Shown here: piece by piece, positions 31,082-43,314 of the stretch
Position numbering within the stretch: position 1 is the first letter of the stretch
Layout of the letters: each line of letters opens with the position of its first letter
From: Cristatella mucedo
Lineage: Eukaryota; Bryozoa; Phylactolaemata; Cristatellidae
Length of the DNA stretch: 43,371 nucleotides
Direction: 5' to 3'
Assembly: GCA_009760855.2 (NCBI GenBank)
Contig: WPIO01000130.1
Location: 1,107,501 to 1,150,871 of the forward strand
The notes under the pieces: generated by a model
The model's database searches: none
Told to the model about the DNA's origin: nothing
Seen by the model: only the letters and a program-made list of their open reading frames with translations
Position numbers and translations under genes: made by a program

Positions 31082-31217
31082 CACAAGCTGTCGAATTAAT
31101 GTGAGGCTCAACATTAGCAAAGCGGGCTACGAGAAGCTTGTCTTTTATATAAATGACCTTACAGTGACTCAGCTGGGTGTAATGCTAGAAGCAGCAGCAA
31201 CACAGCGGGCAGACTGA
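31082..31217 (+). CDS. Candidate terminal exon, unknown protein
   Basis: TTCTCTTTGCTTTACTCGTAG (AG at 31080-31081) is a very good 3' splice site. From there one frame reads TSCRINVRLNISKAGYEKLV then FYINDLTVTQLGVMLEAAAT and QRAD before TGA at 31215-31217. Joined to the 30898-30945 exon across phase 2 the frame stays open through the junction (KS-S-TSCR). Composition is natural. The sequence shows no membrane segment or known motif. No AATAAA was noticed close downstream. Confidence 0.4.
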
Positions 31218-31219
31218 CC

Positions 31220-33800
31220 TACACTGGCGACTGATTTCTTTCCCAGCCAAAAGTAGGTCGGATAGTCGACCTACCAGCTCAACTTTGCAGACCCCATAAC
31301 ACGGCTGAGTAGCTACTGTGATACGTTCAGCTAGCGGTGGCTTAAGGGTGTAGCAATACAGCGTGTAAAAAATAATGGCTCACTGAAAACTGAAATTGGA
31401 TCAAGGGTCCTTGAGCAGCTAAAGAGATCGTACATGGTTTTGCACTGACCCTGTGCATATCAGCCTCTAACCACATGTGCTCCATTGAGGCATGCTATCA
31501 ACAGTCATGCTTCATTTGGCAATGTAGTCCCAACAAAGTTCAGCTATCAGGCGGCTAGCAAATGTGCGTATTATTATCATTTTATAATTATATTGGTTCT
31601 TGTGCCATGCCTACGGCAAAAAGCTGACAGTTGAAAGCGAACCCCAAGACAAAGCTCCACGGGCCTCCCTGTAATCGGGATATTCAGCCTCTATAAGTTA
31701 CAAGACCAACAGAATGTAGAGGACAGACCATATCTCATGGCAGCCAGACCTGGTCAGGAGAATACCGCACCAGAGAACCGGACACTGGGCCAGTTGAAGG
31801 AGGGAGCCATGTTCAGAACTGATGGTTTGACAGATCAATACTCAGACATGAGAGTGCACTTCATCTCTCCTCATGAGAACCAGATGCTTTAAGTGCAGTG
31901 TTAAGAGGGATCGAATGGCTAACTCTTTTTTTTAGTGCAAGCTCAGACGGATTTATCGAGCAACCATGGAAACCGCCCCAAAACGGCCAATGCAGGAGCG
32001 TCCACAACGACAGATAAACTCTACATGGCATGAAGCTTTTCATTTCAGGGCACAACGCATTGCGATATCTAGATTGCTGTCAAAGCTGCAGGTGGCTCAA
32101 GCCTGAAACTTGTAATTCTGTGAAAAGAAAAAGTAATTCCCAAGCGGGAGCCACAAAGTTTGACCTCTATCAGAGATAAAAGTGCTAAAATGCGACTAGT
32201 TACCATGAAGATGGCCTTCAATATGGATCACATACCATCGAGGATGCAGAGGATCAAGGCCAGGGTGATGTCTTTCAAATGCCTTACAGATACAGAAGTT
32301 GTGGAATACAACGTAACCTTCAATGCTGCTTTTGGGGTGAACCAAGGGTTTTGGGCCGGTGTCCACCATGCTGCAGCTGGCAAGACAGTACTTCCTGGAT
32401 GCACTTCCAGTGCTCACAACTACAAATGGGGCTGGTTGGGTTCCTGCCTGATTCCCACATTGCAGCGAAATGGCCATTTTAGACTTGGCCAATAAACATA
32501 AAATTAAAGACAAACTCATTTGCTGTTTATGAGTTTTCTGTCTTTGTTTTCCAATGAGGAAGCATGAGACTCCAAGAATGTCTCATTACCCATGATGCAG
32601 CCAAACGGTGAACGACCTTCACCGTACAGTGAGCATGCATGCATTGGCACACGTAGAGGTAAAGCTGATGTTCAGAAACGACATAGGTCCTTCGATCGGT
32701 CGAATAGGGGGCCATTTGTCTGAAGTGGAGCCCTGGCGTAGTAAACCACTGCTGCCAGATAATGGTATACTTTAATTATGTTGAACAGCCCCAGGATGGC
32801 CAAAAAAGAAGCTGATTCAGCTATATGTTTCAATAGACATTATAATATGGCGGTTTCACTGTTTTCGGTCTGAAATAAAGGCGGCGGCAAACTCGCCATG
32901 TGGCCGGGTCGCGGTATCTGGTCGTGTGATGCCATCGTGGCATATATCGGGCAACTCACCGATGGCTGGCTCTTATTCAGAGGTTTGGCTTGCAGGCCCG
33001 TACCCAGCAGCTGAAGCGGGTTTAAAGTTTTACAAATGGGCGGTCAGTGACAAAAATGTACCCAGCTGCCTGCACCATCCAAGAATGGCATAAAAACCTA
33101 AGCCAAAAACGACATACTTCACTACTGCACACTATTCTGACACCACCACCAGCGGCCGTAATCAGCACATCGAGCTTGCTTCTTCATGAACTAAGAGATC
33201 AAACCAAACTCTTCGTCAATTCCCAAGTCGGTTCGTCTAACTTGTCCAATTCATCGTGTGACTCAGCCCTATGGCAGACCGTTGGGAGAGAGAGGCCGGG
33301 CAGACAACCAAAGCAATAAATAGGCTCAGTGGCGCTCCGATGCAACCTGTGGCAGTGCCTCCTGCCGGCTCACCAGGACGGCAAATCCTGACCGGTCTGC
33401 AAGCCGCTCCTGCGGTGGCCAACAATCCCTCGGGACGGCAACCTGCTGTCTGCTGCATGCGCCCATGACGGACCCCAAGTGCTCACGAAGAAGGTCTGCA
33501 CTAGCGAGCGTGTGTTGCGTCCCGGCTCCTCGACGGCAATGCGACAGCGCTGACGGTTGCCCCGAACTCCGCCCAGTAACGGCAGCTGTCCACAGGGTTG
33601 AACATTAGGCCCATCGGAATGACCAGCTACAAGCCAAAGAAACGACCAGCGGCGGCCATCGAAAGGCCAGAATCTCTGCGACAAATGCAGATGACCAATT
33701 TTGCTACATGGGGCTGACGAAGCTCTCTAACAGAGCTTCAAATGAGCTGCCGATCGTGCAAACAAGCTAGGCCAGAGTCAAAGAGATGAAGGGACTTAAG
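31220..33800. other. No recognised gene; protein-like frames at 32160-32519
   Basis: At 32160-32495 (plus, 111 codons) and 32196-32519 (minus, 107 codons) overlapping frames both have natural composition but no known motif. 33270-33710 is GC-rich with several open frames. An ATT-rich patch at 31568-31592 could be another retroelement tail. Confidence 0.35.
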
Positions 33801-33814
33801 TGGAAGTCACAGAA

Positions 33815-33960
33815 CCTTGGAGGTCGATACATTGCTTGGCTGGGCGCCAGTTCAGGTCAGCAAAGTGGTGTGATGTGGCAACTGCCACACCTCCCGATGG
33901 AAGAGCCTAGCTGAAGTTTACACAAGCTATAGCGCCTGGTTGCACAGTAGACCAGCAAGC
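33815..33960 (-). mobile_element. L2 LINE C-terminal fragment (copy F)
   Basis: On the minus strand CGSCHITPL (HITPL at 33864-33878; family DHITPLL) is followed, one frame over, by PDLNWRPAKQCIDL at 33821-33860 (family DLHWLPAKQRIDF). The nucleotide core AGGTCAGCAAAGTGGTGTG aligns with copies C and E. Confidence 0.68.
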
Positions 33961-34199
33961 AGGAAGCTTATCAATATGATGCTTTTCAGTAAGCAGATCC
34001 AGGTTTATTTGACAGGCACACTATTTAAAAGTTTGTGGTTTGCTATATACAATGGCAAGCAGCCAAAATTAGACAAACGGCCAGTGAGTGAGGAAGGCAG
34101 GAGCAGGTATTTCCCAATGGCGCTGCTGAAGTAATAGAACGACGAAGTGACCTCTGAAGCAGGGGCTTGAAATGTGTTGTGAATGCAGACCCAGTAGTA

Positions 34200-34510
34200 C
34201 TCCCAAGTCTTCCCTGTCCCCATGTGACATGTGCAGCTGCCCATTATGCCACGGCTCGCGCCACTCTGCAATGGCTGCCTATCAAACAGTATCTGACCTC
34301 AATATGCTGCCCTCTCTGCTTTGGACCATCCTATCTGCCCTACCGGAATTCGTTTCACTGACCTCCGTTGCTACTGTCTTTCGTGACTTTGGTCGACTAA
34401 TTTCATTCCTACACAAATACCTTCCTTGGAATACTGCAGCCTGGTTACAATTCCTCTCAAGCTTGGAGACTTACTAGAAACTGACATCTCTCCTGATTTG
34501 ACATTTCAAG
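34200..34510 (+). mobile_element. L2 LINE C-terminal fragment, plus orientation
   Basis: ARATLQWLPIKQYL (LQWLPIKQYL at 34266-34295) matches the LHWLPI..RI motif. PWNTAAWLQFLSSLETY near 34424-34474 matches LWNSLP..LR.A.SLETF, followed by KLTSLL for LKT.LF. It lies about 240 bases from copy F but in the opposite orientation. Confidence 0.7.
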
Positions 34511-34519
34511 AAAGCTGAA

Positions 34520-36880
34520 CTCCTCAGTTCCACTAGTATTTGCTCTGTCCTAGTAAATTATCTTGTTGTACATACCGACAGACAGGACCATGTTAGCAAT
34601 AGGATGAAGCTAGTTAGTATGCAAGTCTCAAATGCTCGAATACATCTGGAGCAGAGCTTAAGAATTGGCCTCTGTCTCCTTGTCGTGTAACTGGGACAGT
34701 CTCCCTGTGGTTTAGCAAACAGCCTGTCTTCACAAATCCAGCGTGGTTTGTCTGCAATGGGTGATCTCTGAATCTAAGCAGTTTATAGCCACACGACAAA
34801 ATGTCAATGGTAAACACCCAGACATACAGGCGTAGAAACATACCAAGACATTTTGAGTCATGAAGGCAGCTCGGTTACACAGCCACCCTTGGCATGCCTG
34901 CCGACCATCGAATACATCAGAATCAGGCATACAGCAAGCCAAAATGTGACATCAAGATGTGAGCATGCAGGTACAGATCAAGGCAGAGCTAGCGACATGC
35001 CAGGCCAGAAGGTGGAGGTGGGGCAGAAGTAGTGGGGCAAAGTACTGGCACATCAGACGGCCGGCAGCTATGCTGCCAGTGCAGAAATCAGCCAGTGCAC
35101 AAAACTCAAATCCAGGCAGCTTGCTCTAGACCGCCTCTGCTTCTGCCTGAGCACCCAAAAGGAATATAGGGTAAGCCTCATTATCTGGGAAGCACCTCGT
35201 AGGGCATTGACGACAGAAGCTTGACTTCTCGATGTACATTCTTATTGTGGGTGCCTCTTTTGATAATGCAGACAATGCTAACTGGTCTATATTATCTCAA
35301 ACTAAAATTCTCAGACCGTCGAAATGTGCAGACCTGGCTGTTTATAGGGTTTGTCAGCGAATGTGCAGAGAGTCTCCAACAATCAGTTGCTAACCTTTTT
35401 GCTTCTTTGTAGGAACTCCATAGCTCTCGACAAGTTTGATAAACAGTTGGGTTCGGTATGTCTAACAGAACAATATTTGTGATGGGGACTGATTACATAT
35501 TCAAGAGCGATGGCCCACATGACTGCATACAAACAATTACAGCCCACGCTTGAACTATGGGAACTGGAGAACGGCTTTTAGCAAAGGAAGGGGAATGCCA
35601 TTTTGAGTACAGACTTTTAGCTCTGGCATCAGTTAGAATCAGAAGACGATTAAAAAATCCCAGGTTCTTTTTGATCATACAGGACTCAACATACCTACAG
35701 ATGGCTATTACAAACAACAGCAACCTTCTGTCGAAAATAAAAAGTCGCACTTCTGACGACGATCAGATCAGGCTCAGCAATCTGACTAATGAATGGCAGC
35801 TCCAAAACACCAGCACTCTGATCATTCCCTTTGCGCTGGCTCTGGCATTTAACGGAAGGTTTCCGAGCAGTGGCATTTTAACAACGCCTCAAATTGAATG
35901 ACGATAGCAATTAATAATGATGAAAATCATTAGCGTGACGAACTGGAAAAGGCCAAAGCCCCATGTTTGTCCTCTGTCACTGCCCATTGGATAGTCGTCC
36001 TTTCACATTTTGTGACTGACCGTCAACGCAATCGAGTCCACCTACCTCAGCTGCAGTAAGTACTTTTAAGAAGTACCCTAAACCAAGTTAACGTTGCATT
36101 GTGCATCACTTAGTTTCTGTGAAACTCACTCATCGGTCTACTTAGTGTGTTTCAACGGATGCAACGTTCTGCAACTTAAGCTTATCACCATCATGTAATT
36201 CGAACTTACATATTACTATATTTTCTCAGCCTGCTGGCTTCTAACATCGCATCTTCTCAAGACCTCTACTTTTGAATAACCATCCTGTACTCTATTACTT
36301 CATTTGCAGGATAAGTGTGAAAAGATTAGATTCTCTGAGCGTTGCAATAATAATCTATGCTCCTTATATAAATATTGTGAGGTTATAAAAATAATGGCCT
36401 CATTTCACTTGGCTATCAAGGAAAGCCTTAGCTGAAGTTTAATACACCACACAGGTGGTCTTGAGACCTTGTAAGGCCCTTACAGAAGGACCCGGTCTGT
36501 TGAAGACCTTACCTTTACCCCCAAACTAAGAACGTCCTGCCTTTCCTCTCAAAGCATTCCTCTCATTTGTCTCGAGCCAGGACTTGCCAGGCAAGGCCTG
36601 GTCAATAGCCGAAGCGGAATTAACAAGCGCTTTAAACCACCGATTCTGTTTATACCTTGCAATATGAATTGTCTTTGTACCTAGCTCCAGCTCTCAGTTA
36701 TTTTCTCCATTGTCTAATCATATTCTTACCAATGTGCAAGCCACAAGCTCATGGTACAAATATGAGGGTATATATAATCAGTTCTCAATTGTATCATTAT
36801 GCTGTTACCTTCATACCAAATCTTTCACACATTCGGAGCACACTCCTTTTACATTCTGACCTGCTCAGTGACCTAGCTGA
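34520..36880. other. No recognised gene; protein-like 114-codon frame at 35557-35901
   Basis: The frame at 35557-35901 (plus) starts MGTGERLLAKEGECHFEYRL and contains SRTSDDDQIRLSNLTNEWQL. It is uninterrupted and of natural composition, but I recognise no family and no splice context. The rest has only short frames. Confidence 0.3.
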
Positions 36881-36889
36881 TCAGGACGT

Positions 36890-38200
36890 AAGCTGGTGTC
36901 GGTCACAAGTCGGCATTAGCAGCTATAAGTTGCTGCCATGGCGCCGGCGAGCACACCTAAGCAGCGGTGAGGATTCGGTGGTCACTGATTGGGCCCTCAC
37001 TCTTCCAGTGGCACTTGAGAATCTCTGCCACGGCAGGCGGAGTGCCGCGGCGAGCTCGACTCGGCAAATCCAGTAAGCTTGTGGAAAGATAATGACTGAT
37101 GTGATGGCGTGGCTACTGAGGCAGCTTGTTACCAAGCCAGGACTATAGAAGTGTGAGCAGACCGTGGCAGCGTGTGGAATGACCATGTGTGACAGGAGCA
37201 GCTCCTTTGTCAGGCCTGGAGCCTGGCCGAGGCCCAGCATGGAGCGCCATGCAGTAGCTGGAGGTAGGGTGAGACTCGTGCCTGGGCAAGCAAGGCCAAA
37301 GAGATCAGGAGGTGTCAAGCCAGGTGGCGTGAGCCACCGTGCTAGCCTCTGCCTTCTCTAGCCCACGCGGAGTAATCTAAAGTGCAGCCACCAAGCAGAT
37401 AAGGTGGCAGCGTAATGCAGGCTACGGCAGCCGTGGTCTTGGGTGTCCACGGCCAGTGGATGGTGGAGGCGAATATCGGCGGCCCATTGGAAATCAGTGA
37501 GCTGGCTCGGCTTGGACCGCTGCAGCTTCGCGCGCAGAGGTAAGTGGTGGCCCGTCAGCCTGCGGGCTGCAGCCAACGAGCGACATGGGCTCCATAGCCT
37601 GCGATCTCAGCTTTCCATCTAGTGGCTGCCTCCGCATCCAGAATCGGTGGACGGGAAAGGCAAAATCTGCGCAAGGCTCAGCGCTGCTCTCGGCATCCTA
37701 ACAGTGGCTGCCCCGGCCCAGCCGCGAGGCAGATGATGGGCTTAGCCTGATCCTTTCCCTTATCCTTTGCATCAGGCCTCACCCCTCAGACAGTACACAG
37801 ATCAATCGCCTGAGCACGGTCTGACAGTGACTCTTTGGCACCTAGGTGCTTGCACGGGTGCCTTGCCATGGTCGACAGACCGTTTGCTATGTAAACGGTA
37901 ACAACAAATGAGTGCCCCAGCCTGAGGCAGACGGCATCGCCTGCAACTGTTCAGTGGAAGAATATCTGGCATCCTTTTGCCTCGGCGGCTGCCAAACAGC
38001 ATCGATGTAGCCAGGGCTGGCGGCTGTCGTGATACGCCTGGTTTAGGCGAAGCGGTCTTGCTCGTGTGCTTCCATTCTTGCCTCCATGATAGCGTTCATG
38101 GGATAGCTGCACCGACCGACCATACTCTGCTATACATGGTTACGGCAGGAGAGCCTGTCCACTGCCTTTGTTGCTCCACCACCTTAACGATATAATTGTC
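36890..38200. other. GC-rich island with ambiguous frames
   Basis: Frames at 36657-37076 and 37164-37361 (plus) and at 36923-37318 and 37358-37576 (minus) are open. None has a recognised motif. The composition resembles the other GC-rich islands of the window. Confidence 0.3.
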
Positions 38201-38892
38201 CAGCAAGGACCATTCTGGAACATCGACGAGTTCACCAGTCAGTTACCGTTGCCAGCGTACTTTATTTCTTTCAAGCAATGCTGATAAAGCATGGCCCTAC
38301 TTAGATAATAACATCAGAAAAGTATCTTCTTCAGACTAGTGAATGCCCCATATTGGTCATCTATTCAAGTCAAGTGATCCTCAGTGGGACTTGTTCTAAT
38401 AGGCTCAAGCAATATCATCATTACTCCTTCTGATATGCTTTTTGTGATAGACTGTCACTTCATACTCAGATCTTCTCAGGCCAAACAAATGGCTTTGTCT
38501 ACTATTATTATGAGGCTGTCTCAGTTCTGATTGTCTGGCAGTGCTTGATACCTTTAATTACAACGAACTGGGTTAAAAAAGGACAAAAAACGAAAAGATT
38601 AAATATTTTCTATCTGAAACAGAAAGGATTGCACACATTTATTCATTGTTTGTCTCTTTTTCCACCCTTGGTTTATATGATTCTATCTTACCATACCAGC
38701 ATGAGAAAGAATTGTTTAGACGAGACTTGGTGCAAAGTCGCTTTGGTGTGCAGTGAAAACTTTCCAATTACACACACTAGCCTCAGCAGTTTCATTGGAT
38801 TACAGCCAAGCAGCATCTCTGTTTGAATTATTATTATCTCTTTCTATTTAGCTACCATATACTCGGATCTGAATCACAAGTGTATCTTATCT

Positions 38893-39420
38893 CTACGTGC
38901 GCATCAAATATCGAGTGTGATTGTACGTAAAAGGATGACACCAGTGGATGGAAGCAGATTCTAGCCAATGGGTAAGATGATGACCAAGGCGGAACGTTCC
39001 TCTGCCTTCCTTGGCGATGAAAGCACTTCTGCAGTCAGCGGGTGTTTGTCGCTGATGCTTGTCTCGATCGGACGAGAAGCAGCCATCTGCCACGGCGACG
39101 TATCCGAGCAGCTTATGGATGCTCAACAATCTCTGCATTTTCTCGTCATACCGTAATGTGACCTGGCAGAAGGCGCCAACAAGAAGGGCCTGCAGCAGCC
39201 TCCGGACAGGCGGCACTTCATGTGTGACGTGTGTGAGGTTACGCTTACCGATCGGATGAAAGTCTTAGCATGCCATTCTTGCTGCCAATGGCCATCGTCA
39301 CGTTCAGTCACAGCAACGTATCGCCTCCCTTTCCATGGTTGGCTACAAGTCTGGCAGCAGATCGCCGGAGAGCCTGCTGCGCAAGACGAAGGCATTATAT
39401 AGCTGCCCGGAAAAGCAGTA
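38893..39420. other. Island with protein-like frames on both strands
   Basis: The minus frame 38893-39216 (107 codons, MPPVRRLLQALLVGAFCQVT onward, with DEKMQRLLSIHKLLGYVAVA) looks like protein. So does the plus frame 38968-39156 followed, after a stop, by RRHFMCDVCEVTLTDRMKVL (39208-39267), which has a CxxC reminiscent of a zinc knuckle. The two cannot both be real. I could not decide, and name neither. Confidence 0.28.
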
Positions 39421-39990
39421 GTCGGGCCTTTGGAACTCGTGCCCGATTGAACGCTTCTACATGGCAGCGGGTGATCGTCGGCTGGCGGGGCCAATTACTC
39501 GGACTGCAATGCCGCTGGCCCGTCTTTGCCCAAGCAAAAGCGATTGGCGCTCAGCTCATCCAAAACAGACACAAGCAGCTTTGTGCCCTTTGGCTATAAA
39601 TGTACATTGCTGCTGCCTGATCATGGGCGCCCTGAGCAGATGGCGTGCTGGGGCCATTGCTGTTGGCCTGTTCTGCACTGTGTGAAGCGCTCCGCTTGAA
39701 ACTGCGCCGTTGGGCGTGCCAAGGGCGGTCGCAGTGGCGAGATCCTAGAGGGCGGCGCCACGTACACATGTGGCCTCAGGAGCCAGTCATGATGAGTGGG
39801 CAATGGGATTCTGGAGGCGAGAAAGAGAGAGTGAGTGCGCAGAGGCTCGACATGATCCCATTGATCCAGCCGCCGTTGCCTCATAGCCAGCTGGAAGTCT
39901 TGCAGCATTAAACAGTTGTTTGCACTATTGGCTGAACTGAGGCTGAGGTAAGCTCAAGACCAATGTTGAGACCTGACTTCAAGAGGGAGA
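39420..39990. other. No recognised gene
   Basis: GC-rich to about 39900, with overlapping open frames of 66-109 codons on both strands and no domain. Confidence 0.3.
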
Positions 39991-39999
39991 ATGACCGAT

Positions 40000-40205
40000 G
40001 GGTTAAAGACTGAGAGGAGAGGTGGGGAGATGGGAGAGAAAGGGGACAGGGCAGAGAGGTGGGGGGAGAGAGGTGGGCGGGACTGGACAAGAGGAGAGGA
40101 GAGGAGGAGAGAGAGAGAGGGAGAGAGAGAGAGGGCTGTGGGTGGGTGGGAAGGAGAGGTAGGAAGGGTGCAGAGGTACAGGAAGGAAAGCAGAAGAAGA
40201 AATGG
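40000..40205. repeat. Purine-rich GA/GGA tract
   Basis: This is a 200-base, almost pure purine strand of irregular GAGA, GGAG and GGGG units. On the minus strand it is a pyrimidine tract ending CACCTCTCCTCTCAG at about 40010, which is acceptor-like. The frame after it reads SLTHRSFSLLKSGLNIGLEL. Such tracts can form H-DNA. Confidence 0.9.
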
Positions 40206-43200
40206 TCTAACACCAGATTATCACACTGCACGATGAGGACGTGGATTGAGTGCAACCTTCATTATTGCTCACTTAAAGATGCGATAACCAAACGGCTCTT
40301 CAACGCTGCCACAATTGAGGCTGCTTACTCGGCTGCTTTTAGAGAACCAGGACAGGAGCGCGTCGAAGATAGGTGGCGCATGACAGGATACTCAGAAGAA
40401 GAAAGGTGGAGTTAATAAGGCAGACGATAGCTGTAGAGGCAAGGCGATCTGACACACAAGTCCGCAGACTAGAAGAAGAGGACAGCAGGCAAAAGTGAGA
40501 CAAGTGGTGACACAGGAGGAGCGACGTGGATATCAAAGAGCAGAGTAGAGACACAGTGGAGTAGGGAAGTGAATGCAGGAGACAAGAGAAAAAGATGTAA
40601 ACAGAAGACAGATAAGCGTGACCAAAATGGGGTCCTTGAGAGATGACAGACCAGGCATGCCCGAGTGTCGAGGTCAGGAAGTGAGCAATGGGCACAGAAG
40701 TGACAAGTGGAAAGTGGCAGATGGGTTCCAGCACCTCAGTGAGAGTGAAAGCAGAGCGACAAAGTAGGAGGAGGCAATAGGAGTGCGGCGGCGCTCAGGG
40801 ATCCTGTTGCGTGTGCTGAGCAATCGTCTGGATGCCAATGCCAGCGCTTTGGTGACTGGCGACCTGGCCTTGGATGGGTGACGGGCTGCAGAGTGGCGGC
40901 GTGAATGGGCACGAGACCCGGCGGTATTCGACACGTGGATCCACCACTTGCTGAACGCTGCCATCTTCCACTACCATCTGAATGGATGGAAACGCAATGG
41001 AATGGGAAAAAAGAAAATGGAAAGAAAAGCACTACTTTTGATGGACCACAACTTGTGGGCAAGCACCGAAGAAACTACGTCCACGTGGCCAGCAAGTGCA
41101 GCAAGGGCACAGGATGCGACGACGACAACCTTTTTAGTGCATGGCATTACCAACAAGATAAGCAAGAAAAAAAGACGCCAACAGATAACACTATTATAGA
41201 AGTGGTTTGCATAACCCACTTGATGCGAGCCGCAGGAGTGCAAGCGATCAGTGGATCCCAACAAATTGGCTCACATACTCATAGCAATGAATTACCGGGT
41301 CCTTCGTGGTTATGTAATGAAATATAATGTATCTCTACCAACTCCACAATATTTGACCAGTGGTGTGCGGAAATTATTCTATTATGCACTTCAGCTAAAC
41401 GGCGCCGGTACCGATTCCATTACCAACGGGCTTGAGGCGTTATGACCGTGAGAAACCGTTATTAATGGCTTGTTGTTGTTTTGTATCTTACGCCATTCCC
41501 AAAACTTTACTCTTGTTGTGGCGTTACTCGCTATTGGGCGTGTTTCAGTGGGTTCTGGCAGTCGATATTTAAGAGCTTTAAATATACATGCAGCGCCAGA
41601 TTCAACCCTCGACTAAAAGGCTGTTCGACTTACAAAAAAAACTCGGTGAACTCACCCACGGTCGCCGTCGCGGTAAAAATTTATCTTTCAAAATCACTCA
41701 ATGGTCAACTGATTTGACAATAAGTATGGTTGAAGTCATACAACGCGAGGACTGTATTAAAGGGTCGCGGCATGAGGAAGGTTGAACCACTATAAGACCA
41801 TCTCGACTTACGAAAATTGACCTACGACAGGTTTTCGGGCCCCCTATCTATTTTGAGTCGAAGGCTGACTGTGTAAAAAAATTCATTTATATTGCATTAG
41901 AAGCTTAATCTGATAATACTTCCCTTTTATACACAGTATTTAGCCAAATGCAAAAGTCCTGCTTCGCCTTTAAAAATGAACAATTTCAAGTCGGACAGAA
42001 GGCGGGGATCTGTGCCACAGCTCACGGCTCCAAACCTAAAGGCCACAGCCAAAAGGGTCTTGTAGCTGGAACATTAATTGAGTTTCATACAAAAACTCGT
42101 TGCTATGGACCTTGGGGTTTAAATGTGGCATTACTGAAGCTAACACGTTGCAGTATTTTAGCCATTTGTTCTGATTCAAATGTCTGGGGCCTAGGAAGGC
42201 TTTCTCTGCCTTCCGGCGAAGCTGTCTTCTTCTGGTAAATTGGCGAAGTCCAGCATGTAGAGTCCTGATCGAGGGCGGCTGACGAAAGACGACACCAGGC
42301 CCTTACAAACAAGTAGCACAGTCTCTTAAATCAGCCATTGAGCAGCTGGCTACAATCTCGATGGAAAACAAAACACACAGGAGTAACAATGCTCAGGTCG
42401 CCCAACAAAGACGACCAAAGAAATGACTTTCGTCTGAAAAGTTTAACGGCTCTGGGGCGGAAGCCCATCGTTCCGGGCACTGTCTCAAGTCTGCAATGCG
42501 TGCCCGGTGGAGTTGCTTCAATTATGATGTTCCACCGGTGGCTTGCTGCCTCGCTGTTGAAGAAGCAGCAAAAATTGAAAGCCTATGCTCATTACGGTGA
42601 AACAGAAAAAGACTAACAAGCCGGACCATAGACTTACGACTGGGCTCATGTTTTTGTAGACTGACGGTGCAAACTCATAGCATGCCCTGTAGAAAATTTA
42701 CGTTCGAGGTCAGTGAAAAAGTGGAGATGTACCTCCCTGACTGCTTTATTAACAGTAGGTGGTGCCAGTGAGACATGGTTTGGTGTTACTTTTGCTCTTC
42801 CGTGTTGGAGTTCTTTCTGGTATTGTGAGTATGGACCAACATGTATCAACCTGCTTAAATGCCTGGAATTCCCAGAATTAATTTTCAGAACGATTATGTT
42901 TGGCAACTGAGATAAGCTCAGCATAGCTAAAACCTTGCAAAAAGATTTTGCTCAGTGGGTCAGAGTCACGAGTTATGAGGTCATCGCCTGATACCGAACA
43001 TTGAGATAGGTTTGGGCGCTGTAAAATTGACCCTGTTCTCACTACGACTTCAGATAAATTTTTGAAGCTCATCACCATAAAATATTATGTGAGCCTTAAA
43101 GTTAATATGAACTCTGTCTCCGTTAATTAAACCACTGAGGACTGACCTCATATTAAATTAAATTCCATATCTAGGAACAACATAATATCATATACTTATT

Positions 43201-43300
43201 TGTAGTGCACGCAAATCATTGAGTGTATTATTGTCTGCCTTTGGCTTTATCTGGCACCAGGCGGGCGATAACCATACGTGATACAGACTTTACGGGCGGG
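40205..43300. other. No recognised gene
   Basis: Frames of up to 140 codons occur (for example 40905-41327 plus and 41948-42238 plus, the latter with GICATAHGSKPKGHSQKGLV). No family, splice pair or transposon motif was recognised. Confidence 0.35.
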
Positions 43301-43314
43301 TGTGTGTGTGAGCA

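Noticed and set aside
30835-31217. Frames with DRQT repeats as intact genes
   Set aside because: The repeat is bracketed by consensus splice sites, and reading through gives only microsatellite peptide.
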